Assembly: GCF_006494775.1 (NCBI RefSeq) | Contig: NZ_CP041146.1 | Coordinates: forward strand, 3,348,001 to 3,412,000 | Direction: 5' to 3' | DNA from: Nocardioides humi | Lineage (GTDB): Bacteria; Actinomycetota; Actinomycetes; Propionibacteriales; Nocardioidaceae | DNA length: 64,000 nt | Shown: positions 1 to 8,526 of the stretch, piece after piece | How the letters are laid out: each line of letters opens with the position of its first letter | How positions within the stretch are numbered: position 1 is the first letter of the stretch | The notes under the pieces: model-generated | What the model was told of the DNA's origin: nothing | The model's database searches: none | Seen by the model: only the letters and a program-made list of their open reading frames with translations | Program-made: the position numbers and the translations under genes

Positions 1-400
1 GTGCGGCGAGCGCCGCCACGACGCACGGCACCAGGTCGAGCGGACCGGCCTGCGGGCGGGTGAGCACGGCACCCGCCGCCACCGCCACCAGCACGACCAG
101 GACCGCGGCGCCGGCGGCGAACCGGCGCCGGGCGACCACGCCGGCCAGCGCGGCCAGGGCGAGCACCCCGACCAGCACCGACCCGACCAGAACCGCCTTG
201 TCCGCGCTCCCGAAGGTGCGGATCGCCCACTCCTTCATCGGAGTCGGCGTCAGGTCGATCACCGTCGACCCCACCGCCAGCACCGGCGACGCGGCCGGGT
301 CGGTCACCGCCGCCGCCAGGTGCGCCAGTCCGATCCCCACCAGGGTCGCCAGCACGCCGTACCACGCCCAGAGCAGCGTCCAGAGCAGTCGGATCCTCAT
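1..400 (-). CDS. Molybdopterin-dependent (sulfite-oxidase-like) oxidoreductase, N-terminal membrane part, partial
   Basis: The first 133 residues are visible from ATG 400; the rest runs off the left edge. A hydrophobic segment at residues 5-28 is followed by an external loop containing STVIDLTPTPMKEWAIRTFG (45-64), then two more hydrophobic segments (about 69-90 and 97-113). From memory of the family, this TM-loop-TM pattern with a TPTPxKE...RTFG loop is typical of the membrane N-terminus of actinobacterial sulfite-oxidase-type molybdopterin proteins, whose catalytic domain would lie outside the window. That assignment is inference, as no cofactor-binding residue is visible. No strong Shine-Dalgarno precedes the ATG. 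Repeat copy A lies about 38 bp upstream. Confidence 0.6.
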   Translation of the reverse strand, partial: MRIRLLWTLLWAWYGVLATLVGIGLAHLAAAVTDPAASPVLAVGSTVIDLTPTPMKEWAIRTFGSADKAVLVGSVLVGVLALAALAGVVARRRFAAGAAVLVVLVAVAAGAVLTRPQAGPLDLVPCVVAALAA

Positions 401-437
401 GCGGGTGGTTCGTTGCCGCCGGCGAGTCGGATCGGCT

Positions 438-520
438 GCATGAATCCCCGGATGTCCGGGGATTCATGCACTTGTCAGGCGTTGCAACCCCTGACAAGTG
501 CATGAATCGCCTGACAAGTC
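438..520 (-). repeat. Double-palindrome repeat, copy A
   Basis: Two inverted repeats share a CATG junction. The first (438-469) has 15-base arms GCATGAATCCCCGGA and TCCGGGGATTCATGC around TG. The second (465-504) has arms CATGCACTTGTCAGG and CCTGACAAGTGCATG around a central GTTGCAAC. A spare half arm (CCTGACAAGTC) follows at 510-520. Stem order defines the orientation, minus here. It lies between the start of the molybdopterin gene and the 3' end of the HTH regulator gene. Confidence 0.9.
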
Positions 521-563
521 CCCCGGGCTGCCGGCTGCCGGCTGCCGGGCTGCCCGCTGCCGG

Positions 564-1552
564 CTACCCGACCGCCCGCCGGGTAGCGATGTCCCGCATC
601 CAGGCCGCGCCGAGCGCGAACTGGCTCTGCGCGCCGTAGTGCGCCATCGCACCACGGATCCGGCGCTGGGCCGTGCGGGCCGACAACCCGAGCGCCCGGC
701 CCGCCGACTCGATGGTCGCGCCGTGCTCGAGCATGCCCAGCAGGGCGTCCCACTCGGCCACGTCGGCCGCGGGACTGCGGCCGGGAGCCGGGATGGACTC
801 GGCCCACAGCAGGTCGAAGTAGTCGGTCATCGCCCGCGCGATGGAGAGGTTGGCGACCAGGACGAGGTCGACGAGGTCGGCCCGCCCCCACTGGATCGGG
901 AGCGTGACCATCCGCTCCGAGACCATCATCCAGCTCGGCACCCGGGGTGGATGCGGACCTTGGCGCAGGACGCGATCCCGGCGAAGGCGCGCGCCGGGTC
1001 CGGGTCCGACACGGCGGCGCTGGCGACCACCACCCGGACGTCCACGCCCATCTCGGCCAGATACGCCTCGGCCTCGTCCGGGTCGGCGCCGACGTCCGCG
1101 ATGCCCACCACCTCGGGCATGAACATGCTGATCCGCTGCGGTGGCTGCGTCGCCAACTGACGGGTCCAGATCTCCGCCATCGGCACCGGTCCGCGGATCA
1201 CCTCGATGGTGTGCGGGTCGTCGAGGTGCGAGCGCAGCGCCCAGTTCTCGACGAGGACGGGCAGCTCCTGCAGCAGGTACTCGACGTCGTCGAGTCGACG
1301 GCGTACGTCGTCGAGCCGGTCGCCGACCTGCGCGATGGTGCGCTGCTCCGGGGACTGGTAGCCGAGGTTCTCCCCGTCCCAGGCCAGGTAGCCGCGCTCG
1401 GCCAGCGTGGCCAGGCAGCGCTCGGTCTCCGCCTCGGCCAGACCGAGGAGCTCGGCCGCTTCCTCGGTGTTGACGGGCCGCCAGCGCAACAGCACGGGCA
1501 GCGCGCGTGCGCAGTCGTCCGGTCCGGAGGGCCCTGAGGGGAGCGTGCTCAT
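564..1552 (-). pseudogene. HTH (LuxR/TrmB-like) transcriptional regulator, disrupted by a one-base frameshift
   Basis: One protein is split between two frames. Residues 1-206 from ATG 1552 read as an N-terminal winged-helix segment (NTEEAAELLGLAEAETERCL), a helical linker and a sensor-like domain. The frame then runs into a stop, while the next frame continues with PSWMMVSERMVTLPIQW and a C-terminal HTH (ESAGRALGLSARTAQRRIRG). Adding one base in the CCCGGGG tract at 941-947 restores HPRVPSWMMV and one ORF of about 330 residues. GAGGAA lies 6 bases upstream of the ATG. The C-terminal HTH and AMAHYGxxSxFxLGxxW motif match the product of 7580-8392, so the two are paralogues. The break may be a sequencing error. 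Target unknown. Confidence 0.75.
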
Positions 1553-1709
1553 CGGTTCCTCGCATCTGCCGTCGTCGATGCCGTCGACCGTGGCGGGTTC
1601 ACGTCATGGCCGTACGGCGCCAGCCCCCGTCCTAACCTGCCACAGGTACACCCTCTCCGGGCCTCGAACGTCGGGTCCGATCGCTCCCGCCTCCTGATCG
1701 GAGACCGTC

Positions 1710-4700
1710 ATGTCCCCACGCTCTCGGGTCGCCTGGTGGCTCGCTCCCGTCGCCACCCTCGGTCTGCTGGTGCCGCTCCTGGCCGCCGCGCCCGCGGCGT
1801 ACGCGGAGGACGGCGCGACGGACAACTGCGTGCCGGGCAACGTCTTGGAGTGCCTCCAGTTCAGCTCGGGATACGCCGACGACGCCGACCCGGACGAGGA
1901 TCCGGTCAACAACCGGCCCACCGACGACTCCCCGTCCTGGGACATCGAGATGGCCACCGCCGCGCCGTCGAACAGCGGGCAGCCGTGGCAGGGCACCTTC
2001 CGCGTCGTCCAGCACAGCACGGTCGACGGTGCCGGCGGCGAGCAGTGCCTGCAGGCGCACCCCGTGCTCACCGACCCGATCACCCTCAGCAAGGCCGTGA
2101 CGCTGGAGGACTGCTCGGCGATCGCCAACCAGCGCTGGTACGTCGAGCCGGTCGGGCGCGAGGGAGAGGAGATCGACACCACCCCGGGGGCCTGGGATCC
2201 GTGGGCGCTCTACCAGAACCCGACCCGGGCCGAGGGCTGGCGGACCAAGTTCTACCTCCGCAGCGCCGGGGGCGGCGACGTGGCCGACCTCTGCTACGGC
2301 GCGGAGGCCGACGGCCTCTACATCCTCGGCCAGACCGGCCGGGGCGGCCGGCTGTTCGAGTGCGGCCAGAACCCGTCCGACATCGGCATGATCACCGGCC
2401 CCAATTCCCGCATGGACAAGGAGAACGCCGAGTGGAACCTGTTCAGCTACGGCGGGACCCATCCGCGCTACCGCACCGAGTCCGAGCGGCGACGGATCGC
2501 CGACGCCTTCTTCAGCGCCGCGCTGGTGCACGCCCTCGCGGTGTGCGCGACCCCGAACGGCAGGAGCACCTGCGCGGGCAAGCTGTACGACGAGTCCGGG
2601 GGCAGCGTCTCGGACTGGAGCCGGATCGACAACCTGCAGCTCAACCAGCAGGTCACTCCCACCACGATCACCAATGGCTGCGCGGCGGGCCCGGACCAGC
2701 CGATCGGAGGTGACGACGGCGACGACGACGGCTCGGGTACGCCGGACCCGCCGGCTTCGGCGCGGGTCATCTACAACGGCGGCGACGCCCCGATGACCAC
2801 GACGCTCGGCAGCAGCGGCACCAACGAGTTCAGCGCCTCGGAGACCCACAGCCTCTCGGTCGAGGTCAGTGCCGGCTACAGCGCGTTCATCACCGAGGGC
2901 GAGGTCACGGTGACCACCTCGCACGAGTGGGGCAAGACCTGGACCAGGAGCCACACCTTCAGCCAGGACGTGACGTGGACGGTGCCGCCCCACCGCTACG
3001 CCCGTGCCACCGTCAGCACGGCCGCGCTGCGGGTGCGGGCGGCGTGGAGGTTCCACACGCAGACGGGCGGGTTCAACCCCTGGCAGACCGATGCGTTCTC
3101 GGTGCTCAACGTCCCCTACTCCAGCGACCCGACCGCCGGCGAGCCGGACACCCTGATGTCGGTCTACAACTCGTGGGACTGGAAGGCCTGCTCGGCGGCG
3201 GCCCCGAGCGTCCTCGACCCGGGCAGGCGCCCCGAGATCACCAACACCACCGCACCGGGCATCGCCCCGACGATCGGGGACGTGCTCAGCGTCAAGGCCG
3301 ACGACCCCGACGACCCGGACGGTTCCTGGTGGGACACGCGGGGGAGCAGCGAGCCCGTCGCCTTCCGCTACCAGTGGTATCGGCAGCGGGGCGCCCAGCC
3401 CGCCGAGACGATCGACAACGCGCGCGGCAGCACCTACCTGGTCACCGACGACGACATCACCGACCCCGAGGTGATGGACCGGTTCGGGCCGTACCACATC
3501 TTCGTCGGCGTCACCGACGTCGCGAACCAGTACCGCTTCGACTCCCGCGAGTACCTCTCGCTCACGACCTCGGCGGTCACCGAGGAGCGGGCCCGGATCG
3601 GCGACACCCAGGTGCAGCTGTCGATCCTCAACCAGGACGTCGATGCCGGCACCGACACCATCGTCGACATCTCCGCGTCGGCGGCCGGCTCGGTCGGCCC
3701 GCCCAGCGGCACGGTGACGATCCGCGACAACGACGCCGAGATCGGCGTACCGGTCGAGCTCGGTCCCGACGGGACGGTGCGTACCCGGCTGCGGCTGCCC
3801 CGCGGGACCCACGCCCTGGAGGCCGTGTACGGCGGCGACGGCACCCTGAGCGGCGGCGTCAGCAATGTCGCCCGGACCACGATCTCGGGGTCGCCGTCGA
3901 AGACCACGCTGGAGCTGGTCGAGGGCACCACCGCCGTCGGCGCGACCTCGCACGCGCGGGTCAGGGTCGCCCCGACCGGCAGCGCCGACGTCCCCCCGGG
4001 CGGCCAGGTCCAGCTGCGCGCGGACGGCAACACCCTCGGCGCGCCGATCACCCTCGGCGCCGACGGCACCGCGGAGGTGGTCCTCCCCGCACCGACCGAC
4101 GGCGGGCAACGCCAGATCACGGCCGGCTATCTGGGCGACCAGGTCTTCGATCCCTCGACGAGCGAGCCGGCCACCCAGAAGGTCGCGACCATCGCCACGA
4201 AGGTGGGCCTCGAGGGCGACGTGCTCATCACCCATCGCAAGGGGAGGATCAAGTGGGTCGCCACCGTGGCCGCCCCGTCCGGGACGCCGCAGGGCAGCGT
4301 GCAGTTCCGGGTCGACGGCCTCGCCCACGGCGCCCCGATCGCGATCGACGGCTCCGGCCGGGCCTGGCTGAAGATGACCGGCCTGGCGCTCGGCCGGCAC
4401 CGGGTCACCGCGCAGTACGCCCCGACCTCGTCGGTCCACGGCGGCGCCTTGTCCGACACGATCAACGTCGAGGTACGCCGCCACGGGGCCAAGACGAAGG
4501 CGAAGGCGAACCACACGACGATCAAGAAGGGCAGGAGGCTCGTCGTCACCGGCACCGTCAAGGGCACCAAGGGCGCGCCGCCGGTCGCCGGCCGCAAGGT
4601 GCAGCTGCTCGTCAACGGCGTCGTCGTCGCGAAGGTCAAGGTGGCCCGCAACGGCAGCTACCGGCTGACCGCGAAGCGGCAGAGGCTGCTCCCGGGCGAC

Positions 4701-4787
4701 AACGTCGTCCAGGTCCGGTACGTCGGCTCCCGTCCCCGGTCCATCGCCCCGGACCTCTCGAAGAGGATCCAGGTCCGCCGTACCTGA
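1710..4787 (+). CDS. Large secreted protein: lectin-like N-terminus, aerolysin/ETX-MTX2-like core, Ig-like repeats
   Basis: The 1025-residue product has a Sec signal peptide (1-32, AAPAAYA cleavage) and GGAG 9 bases before ATG 1710. Residues 40-330 are Cys- and Trp-rich; one segment (EQCLQAHP...NQRWYVEP) resembles a ricin-type QxW unit. Residues 350-450 look like an ETX/MTX2-aerolysin pore-forming fold: Ser/Thr-rich alternating strands (FSASETHSLSVEVSAGYSAF), GEVTVTTSHEW, and the family's VPPH turn (TWTVPPHRYARATV). About 640-930 are three bacterial Ig-like (Big_3_5) repeats, each with a GxVTIRDN/GxVQLRAD/GSVQFRVDG strand. The tail is Lys/Arg-rich. Pore formation is inferred from fold features, not shown. 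It is flanked upstream by the divergent HTH regulator. The alternative is an adhesin using the same beta fold. Confidence 0.65.
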   Translation: MSPRSRVAWWLAPVATLGLLVPLLAAAPAAYAEDGATDNCVPGNVLECLQFSSGYADDADPDEDPVNNRPTDDSPSWDIEMATAAPSNSGQPWQGTFRVVQHSTVDGAGGEQCLQAHPVLTDPITLSKAVTLEDCSAIANQRWYVEPVGREGEEIDTTPGAWDPWALYQNPTRAEGWRTKFYLRSAGGGDVADLCYGAEADGLYILGQTGRGGRLFECGQNPSDIGMITGPNSRMDKENAEWNLFSYGGTHPRYRTESERRRIADAFFSAALVHALAVCATPNGRSTCAGKLYDESGGSVSDWSRIDNLQLNQQVTPTTITNGCAAGPDQPIGGDDGDDDGSGTPDPPASARVIYNGGDAPMTTTLGSSGTNEFSASETHSLSVEVSAGYSAFITEGEVTVTTSHEWGKTWTRSHTFSQDVTWTVPPHRYARATVSTAALRVRAAWRFHTQTGGFNPWQTDAFSVLNVPYSSDPTAGEPDTLMSVYNSWDWKACSAAAPSVLDPGRRPEITNTTAPGIAPTIGDVLSVKADDPDDPDGSWWDTRGSSEPVAFRYQWYRQRGAQPAETIDNARGSTYLVTDDDITDPEVMDRFGPYHIFVGVTDVANQYRFDSREYLSLTTSAVTEERARIGDTQVQLSILNQDVDAGTDTIVDISASAAGSVGPPSGTVTIRDNDAEIGVPVELGPDGTVRTRLRLPRGTHALEAVYGGDGTLSGGVSNVARTTISGSPSKTTLELVEGTTAVGATSHARVRVAPTGSADVPPGGQVQLRADGNTLGAPITLGADGTAEVVLPAPTDGGQRQITAGYLGDQVFDPSTSEPATQKVATIATKVGLEGDVLITHRKGRIKWVATVAAPSGTPQGSVQFRVDGLAHGAPIAIDGSGRAWLKMTGLALGRHRVTAQYAPTSSVHGGALSDTINVEVRRHGAKTKAKANHTTIKKGRRLVVTGTVKGTKGAPPVAGRKVQLLVNGVVVAKVKVARNGSYRLTAKRQRLLPGDNVVQVRYVGSRPRSIAPDLSKRIQVRRT

Positions 4788-4837
4788 CCTCGGCGCGGTG
4801 CTGACTCGCCTGTCCGGCTGGCCTACCGCTGGCGGCT

Positions 4838-4920
4838 GCATGAATCCCCGGATGTCCGGGGATTCATGCGCTTGTCAGGGGTTGCAACACCTGACAAGCG
4901 CATGAGATCCCTGACAAGTC
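4838..4920 (-). repeat. Double-palindrome repeat, copy B
   Basis: Same layout and orientation as copy A, including the extra CCTGACAAGTC half arm at 4910-4920. Its second stem carries CATGCGCTTGTCAGG and CCTGACAAGCGCATG: the A:T pair of copy A is G:C on both arms. It lies between the convergent 3' ends of the pore-forming-like gene and the AstE-like gene. Confidence 0.9.
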
Positions 4921-4931
4921 CGCCCGGTGGG

Positions 4932-5897
4932 CTACCCCTCGACCGGCGAGGCGATGTGCACGAGCGCGTCGCCGGCGTTCACGATCGGCGCGCGGGTCAG
5001 CCCGATCACCACCCCCGAGCGGTCGGCGTGGACCAGCCGGACCCGGCGGCCGAAGGTGTCGGAGAGGCCACCGAGGCGCTGGCCCTCCTCGACCTGCTCG
5101 CCGAGGTGGACGTCGAGGTGCAGGATGCCGGTGCCGCGGGCCCGGACCCAGCCGCTGCTGCGGCACTCGAGGGGCGCGGCGTGGTCGGCGTCGGCGGGCT
5201 CGGGGTCGATCATGCCGAGCGAGGCCAGCACCCGTCGTACGCCGGCCACGCCGACGGCGATCGGCTCCTCCTGGAAGCGCAGCGCCTCGCCGGCCTCGTA
5301 GAGCAGCACGGCGGCGCCGGCGTCCCGCCCGGCCTGGCGCAGCGAGCCGTCGCGCAGCCGGGCGTGGACCATGACCGGGGCGCCGAAGGCCTCCGCGAGC
5401 GCGCGGGTCCGCGGGTCGTCGAGGTCGGCGCGGATCTGCGGGAGGTTGGTACGACGGTCGGCGCCGGTGTGCAGGTCGATGCCGACGTCGCACTTGCTGA
5501 CCACCTCGGTCATGAACAGGTGCGCGATCCGGCTGGCGAGCGAGCCGCGGGCGGAGCCGGGGAAGGAGCGGTTGAGGTCGCGGCGGTCGGGCAGGTAGCG
5601 GTCGCCGGTCATGAAGCCGAGCACGTTGACGACGGGTACGGCGACCAGGGTGCCGCGGAAGGTGCGCGCCGACAGCGTGGCGAGCGCCTGCCGGATCACC
5701 TCGACGCCCATCACCTCGTCGCCGTGGATGGCGGCGTTCACCCAGACCGCCGGCCCGGGCTCGCGACCGTGGACCACCCGCACCGGCAGGCTCACGTCGC
5801 CGCCGGTCACCAGCCGGGTGATCGGCAGCTCGACCTCCTTGGTGGAGCCGGCGCGGACCCGGACGCTGCCGATCGCGAACGACTCACGCAGCGCCAT
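4932..5897 (-). CDS. Succinylglutamate desuccinylase/aspartoacylase-family (M14-type) zinc hydrolase
   Basis: The 321-residue product has the AstE/AspA fold signature: NAAIHGDEVMG (zinc His and Glu), the substrate Arg region DLNRSFPG, and IDLHTGADRR with the third zinc ligand His. A C-terminal beta domain (RGTGILHLDVHLGEQVEEGQ) ends it. These enzymes cut amide bonds of N-acyl amino acids, and the exact substrate cannot be read. ATG 5897 overlaps the end of the retropepsin gene (5884) by 14 bases, so the two are co-translated. With the divergent rimK this makes a ligase/protease/deacylase set; a role in trimming or recycling poly-glutamate or similar tails is inference. Confidence 0.8.
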   Translation of the reverse strand: MALRESFAIGSVRVRAGSTKEVELPITRLVTGGDVSLPVRVVHGREPGPAVWVNAAIHGDEVMGVEVIRQALATLSARTFRGTLVAVPVVNVLGFMTGDRYLPDRRDLNRSFPGSARGSLASRIAHLFMTEVVSKCDVGIDLHTGADRRTNLPQIRADLDDPRTRALAEAFGAPVMVHARLRDGSLRQAGRDAGAAVLLYEAGEALRFQEEPIAVGVAGVRRVLASLGMIDPEPADADHAAPLECRSSGWVRARGTGILHLDVHLGEQVEEGQRLGGLSDTFGRRVRLVHADRSGVVIGLTRAPIVNAGDALVHIASPVEG

Positions 5898-6378
5898 CGC
5901 GTCCCCGGTTCTTGCGGCGCACCCTCCGCGGCGGCCGCCCGCCGAGGTAGGAGCGGCCCGAGTCGACGAGGAATCCCTGGCGCAGCGCCTCGCGCCCGAC
6001 CAGCATCCGGAAGCCCATCTCGTCGCGGCGGGTGAGCGTCACCTCGGTGGTGACGGTGTGGCCGAGCAGCTCGATCTCCGTCAGGACGACGATCCGCTCC
6101 TGCGCGTGCCCGGTCGAGCTGCGCACCAGCCGCCGGTCGTGGACGGGGCACTCGACGACGACCGAGTCCTCCGCCGAGCGCTGCCAGGGGTGGACCGAGA
6201 ACCGCACCCGGTCGGATCCGTCGAGCGAGAACTCCTCGAGGTCGAAGGCGTGCAGGGCCGACGTACGGGCGCCGGTGTCGAGCTTGGCCTTGACCGGTCC
6301 CACGCCGAGGCCGGGGAGGCGCACCCACTCGCGCCACCCGGCCACCACCGGGGGACTGATTGAATGGGCCCTGACCAC
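5884..6378 (-). CDS. RimB-type retropepsin-like aspartic protease (RimK-associated, Zn_protease family)
   Basis: The product of about 164 residues contains the retropepsin active-site loop LDTGARTSALHA and the matching second strand (TLTRRDEMGFRMLVGREAL). This family was called an ATP-dependent zinc protease but has an aspartic protease fold, and it is widely linked to rimK. The start is uncertain: GTG 6378, GTG 6348 and TTG 6390 are all in frame and none has a clear ribosome site. The C-terminus is basic (RPPRRVRRKNRGR). It is divergent from rimK across only a few bases and overlaps the AstE-like gene. The inferred role is processing of the RimK product or target. Confidence 0.8.
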   Translation of the reverse strand: MVRAHSISPPVVAGWREWVRLPGLGVGPVKAKLDTGARTSALHAFDLEEFSLDGSDRVRFSVHPWQRSAEDSVVVECPVHDRRLVRSSTGHAQERIVVLTEIELLGHTVTTEVTLTRRDEMGFRMLVGREALRQGFLVDSGRSYLGGRPPRRVRRKNRGRDGAA

Positions 6379-6394
6379 ACCGCAATCCAATCAG
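6356..6394. promoter_or_regulatory. Inverted repeat in the rimB/rimK divergent promoter
   Basis: CTGATTG (6356-6362) and CAATCAG (6388-6394) form a perfect 7-base inverted repeat with a 25-base spacer in the shared start region of the divergent genes. The AT content stands out from the surroundings. It could be an operator for both directions; nothing shows which regulator binds. Confidence 0.35.
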
Positions 6395-6401
6395 GTCGGG
6401 A

Positions 6402-7592
6402 ATGAAGCTCGCGATCCTCTCCCGCGCTCCGCGGTCCTACAGCACCCAGCGCCTGCGCACCGCCGCCCTCGACCGGGGGCACCAGGTGAAGGTGCTCAAC
6501 ACCCTGCGCTTCGCCATCGACCTGTCGAGCGACGAGCCGGACCTGCAGTTCCGCGGCAAGCAGCTGTCGGACTACGACGCCGTGCTGCCGCGGATCGGGA
6601 ACTCGATCACCTACTTCGGTACGGCGGTCGTGCGGCAGTTCGAGCAGATGGACGTCTACACGCCCAACACCGCCAACGGGATCGCCAACTCCCGCGACAA
6701 GCTGCGCGCCACCCAGATCCTGTCGCGGCACAACATCGGCATGCCGGCGACGACCTTCGTCCGGGACCGGGCCGACGTGATCCCCGCGATCGAGCGGGTC
6801 GGCGGTGCCCCCGTCGTGATCAAGCTGCTGGAGGGGACCCAGGGCATCGGCGTCATCCTCGCACCCAGCATCAAGGTCGCCGAGGCGATCATCGAGACCC
6901 TGCAGAGCACCAAGCAGCAGGTCCTCATCCAGCGCTTCGTCAAGGAGTCGCGCGGCCGGGACGTGCGGGCGCTCGTCGTCGGCGACCGCGTGGTCGCGGC
7001 GATGCGCCGGGTCGCGCAGGGCGACGAGTTCCGCTCCAACGTCCACCGCGGCGGCAGCGTCGAGCGGGTCGACCTCGACCCGGCGTACGAGCAGGTCGCC
7101 GTCCGCGCCGCCCAGATCATGGGCCTCAAGGTCGCCGGCGTCGACATGCTCGAGGGCAACGACGGCCCGCTGGTCATGGAGGTCAACTCCTCGCCCGGCC
7201 TGGAGGGCGTCGAGACCGCCACCAAGCTCGACGTCGCCGGCGCGATCATCGACTACATCGACAACCAGGTCGCCTTCCCCCAGATCGACGTGCGCGAGCG
7301 ACTGTCGGTCTCGACCGGGTACGGCGTCGCCGAGCTCGTCGTCCACGGCGACGCCGATCTCGTGGGCAAGTCCCTCGGCGACTCGGGCCTGCGCGACCGC
7401 GACATCACCGTGCTCACCCTGCACCGCGGCACCACCGTGATCCCGAACCCGTTCCCCCACCACGTGCTGGAGGCCGAGGACCGGCTGCTGTGCTTCGGCA
7501 AGCTGGAGGAGATGCGCTCGATGATCCCCGCCCGTCCCCGCCGCCGGGCCCGGGTCAAGAAGCTGCCGAAGCAGCCCATTCACGAGGCCTGA
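6402..7592 (+). CDS. rimK: RimK-type ATP-grasp glutamate ligase with C-terminal RCK_C/TrkA-C domain
   Basis: Residues 1-290 match RimK: N-terminal PreATP-grasp (MKLAILSRAPRSYSTQRLRT), NGIANSRDKLRATQIL, ATP-binding KLLEGTQGIGVILA, RALVVGDRVVAAMRR, and metal-binding VMEVNSSPGLEGVE. RimK adds glutamates to the C-terminus of ribosomal protein S6; related enzymes make other poly-alpha-glutamates. Residues of about 305-380 form an extra domain with the TrkA-C pattern (VGKSLGDSGLRDRDITVLTL...EDRLLCFG), normally a ligand-sensing module of K+ channels, found in some actinobacterial and cyanobacterial RimK proteins. The protein is therefore longer (396) than E. coli RimK (300). Its 3' end overlaps the convergent HTH regulator by 13 bases. 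Confidence 0.85.
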   Translation: MKLAILSRAPRSYSTQRLRTAALDRGHQVKVLNTLRFAIDLSSDEPDLQFRGKQLSDYDAVLPRIGNSITYFGTAVVRQFEQMDVYTPNTANGIANSRDKLRATQILSRHNIGMPATTFVRDRADVIPAIERVGGAPVVIKLLEGTQGIGVILAPSIKVAEAIIETLQSTKQQVLIQRFVKESRGRDVRALVVGDRVVAAMRRVAQGDEFRSNVHRGGSVERVDLDPAYEQVAVRAAQIMGLKVAGVDMLEGNDGPLVMEVNSSPGLEGVETATKLDVAGAIIDYIDNQVAFPQIDVRERLSVSTGYGVAELVVHGDADLVGKSLGDSGLRDRDITVLTLHRGTTVIPNPFPHHVLEAEDRLLCFGKLEEMRSMIPARPRRRARVKKLPKQPIHEA

Positions 7593-8392
7593 TCGGCCTC
7601 GCCGACGTCCCCGGCGTCTCCGGCATCGAGCCGGGCGTCCCGCCACACGACACCGAGCTCGAACCTGGATCGCACGCCGTGGTGCGCCATCGCCTCGGCG
7701 AAGCGGCGCTGCACGGTGCGGTACGAGATGCCCTGGGCGGTCGCGATGGCCTTGTCGCTCAGGCCCAGGGAGGCCAGGCGCAGGGTGTCGGCCCAGTCCG
7801 GCGAGCTGGCGCGGTACGGCGTCGCCGCGGTCCAGGTCGGCTCGAGCAGTGCGGCGAGCGCCGTGCTGATCGCGACGTCCCGGATCACCGCGATGCTGGT
7901 CGGGGGATGCTCGCCCCAGACGAGCGGCACGGCGGACAGGACGCCGGCGTCGGCGTACAGCCAGGACGGCACGTCGGGATGCAACCGGACCTCCATCCCG
8001 GCGGCGACGAGGCGGTCGACGACGGCGTGGTCGTCCTCGTCGGCGACCGCGCCGGCGCCGATGATCGCCCGGGGCGCGAACGTGCTGGTGAAAGGCGCCG
8101 GCTCGCGGAAGGGCTCGGTCGCGGCGTGCGCCTCCGCGGCGATGTGGGCCCGTACGACGGTCAGGTCGGGGTAGCAGTTGATGGGCGCGACGGGCCGCAC
8201 CGTCGCGGCGTAGCGGCCCCAGGCCGCCCACTGGCTCTCGGAGCCGTGGATGATCTCGACGGGCACGCTCTCGTGGCTGGCGAGCAGCTGCGCCTCGATC
8301 GCGCGGGGCAGGCCGGCCACGGCCTCGGCGGCGGCGTGGAGGGTGGCGGCGAGGCTGGCCGGGTCCGGGACGGACGGCGGGCTGCTGGTCAC
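7580..8392 (-). CDS. HTH (LuxR-like C-terminal domain) transcriptional regulator
   Basis: From GTG 8392 the protein has 270 residues: a sensor-like N-terminal two thirds and a C-terminal HTH (ASLGLSDKAIATAQGISYRTVQRRFAEAM) followed by AHHGVRSRFELGVVWRDARL. Longer upstream starts add low-complexity sequence without family character. The HTH region is clearly related to that of the regulator at 564-1552, so this family has at least two members here. It is divergent from the lipoprotein at 8527 with 134 bp between, and may control it. No ligand can be assigned. Confidence 0.7.
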   Translation of the reverse strand: MTSSPPSVPDPASLAATLHAAAEAVAGLPRAIEAQLLASHESVPVEIIHGSESQWAAWGRYAATVRPVAPINCYPDLTVVRAHIAAEAHAATEPFREPAPFTSTFAPRAIIGAGAVADEDDHAVVDRLVAAGMEVRLHPDVPSWLYADAGVLSAVPLVWGEHPPTSIAVIRDVAISTALAALLEPTWTAATPYRASSPDWADTLRLASLGLSDKAIATAQGISYRTVQRRFAEAMAHHGVRSRFELGVVWRDARLDAGDAGDVGEADQAS

Positions 8393-8526
8393 CCGCCGAT
8401 TGTCCCCCGGCCCGGGGGCCGCCGCTCCTCGGCGGTGGAGCGGCGGCGTGGCGCAGGTGGTCGTTGGCGCATCTGCGCCACCGCGGGCGGGCCCGGGCAG
8501 GCCCGGAGGCGGAGAGGATCGGCGCC

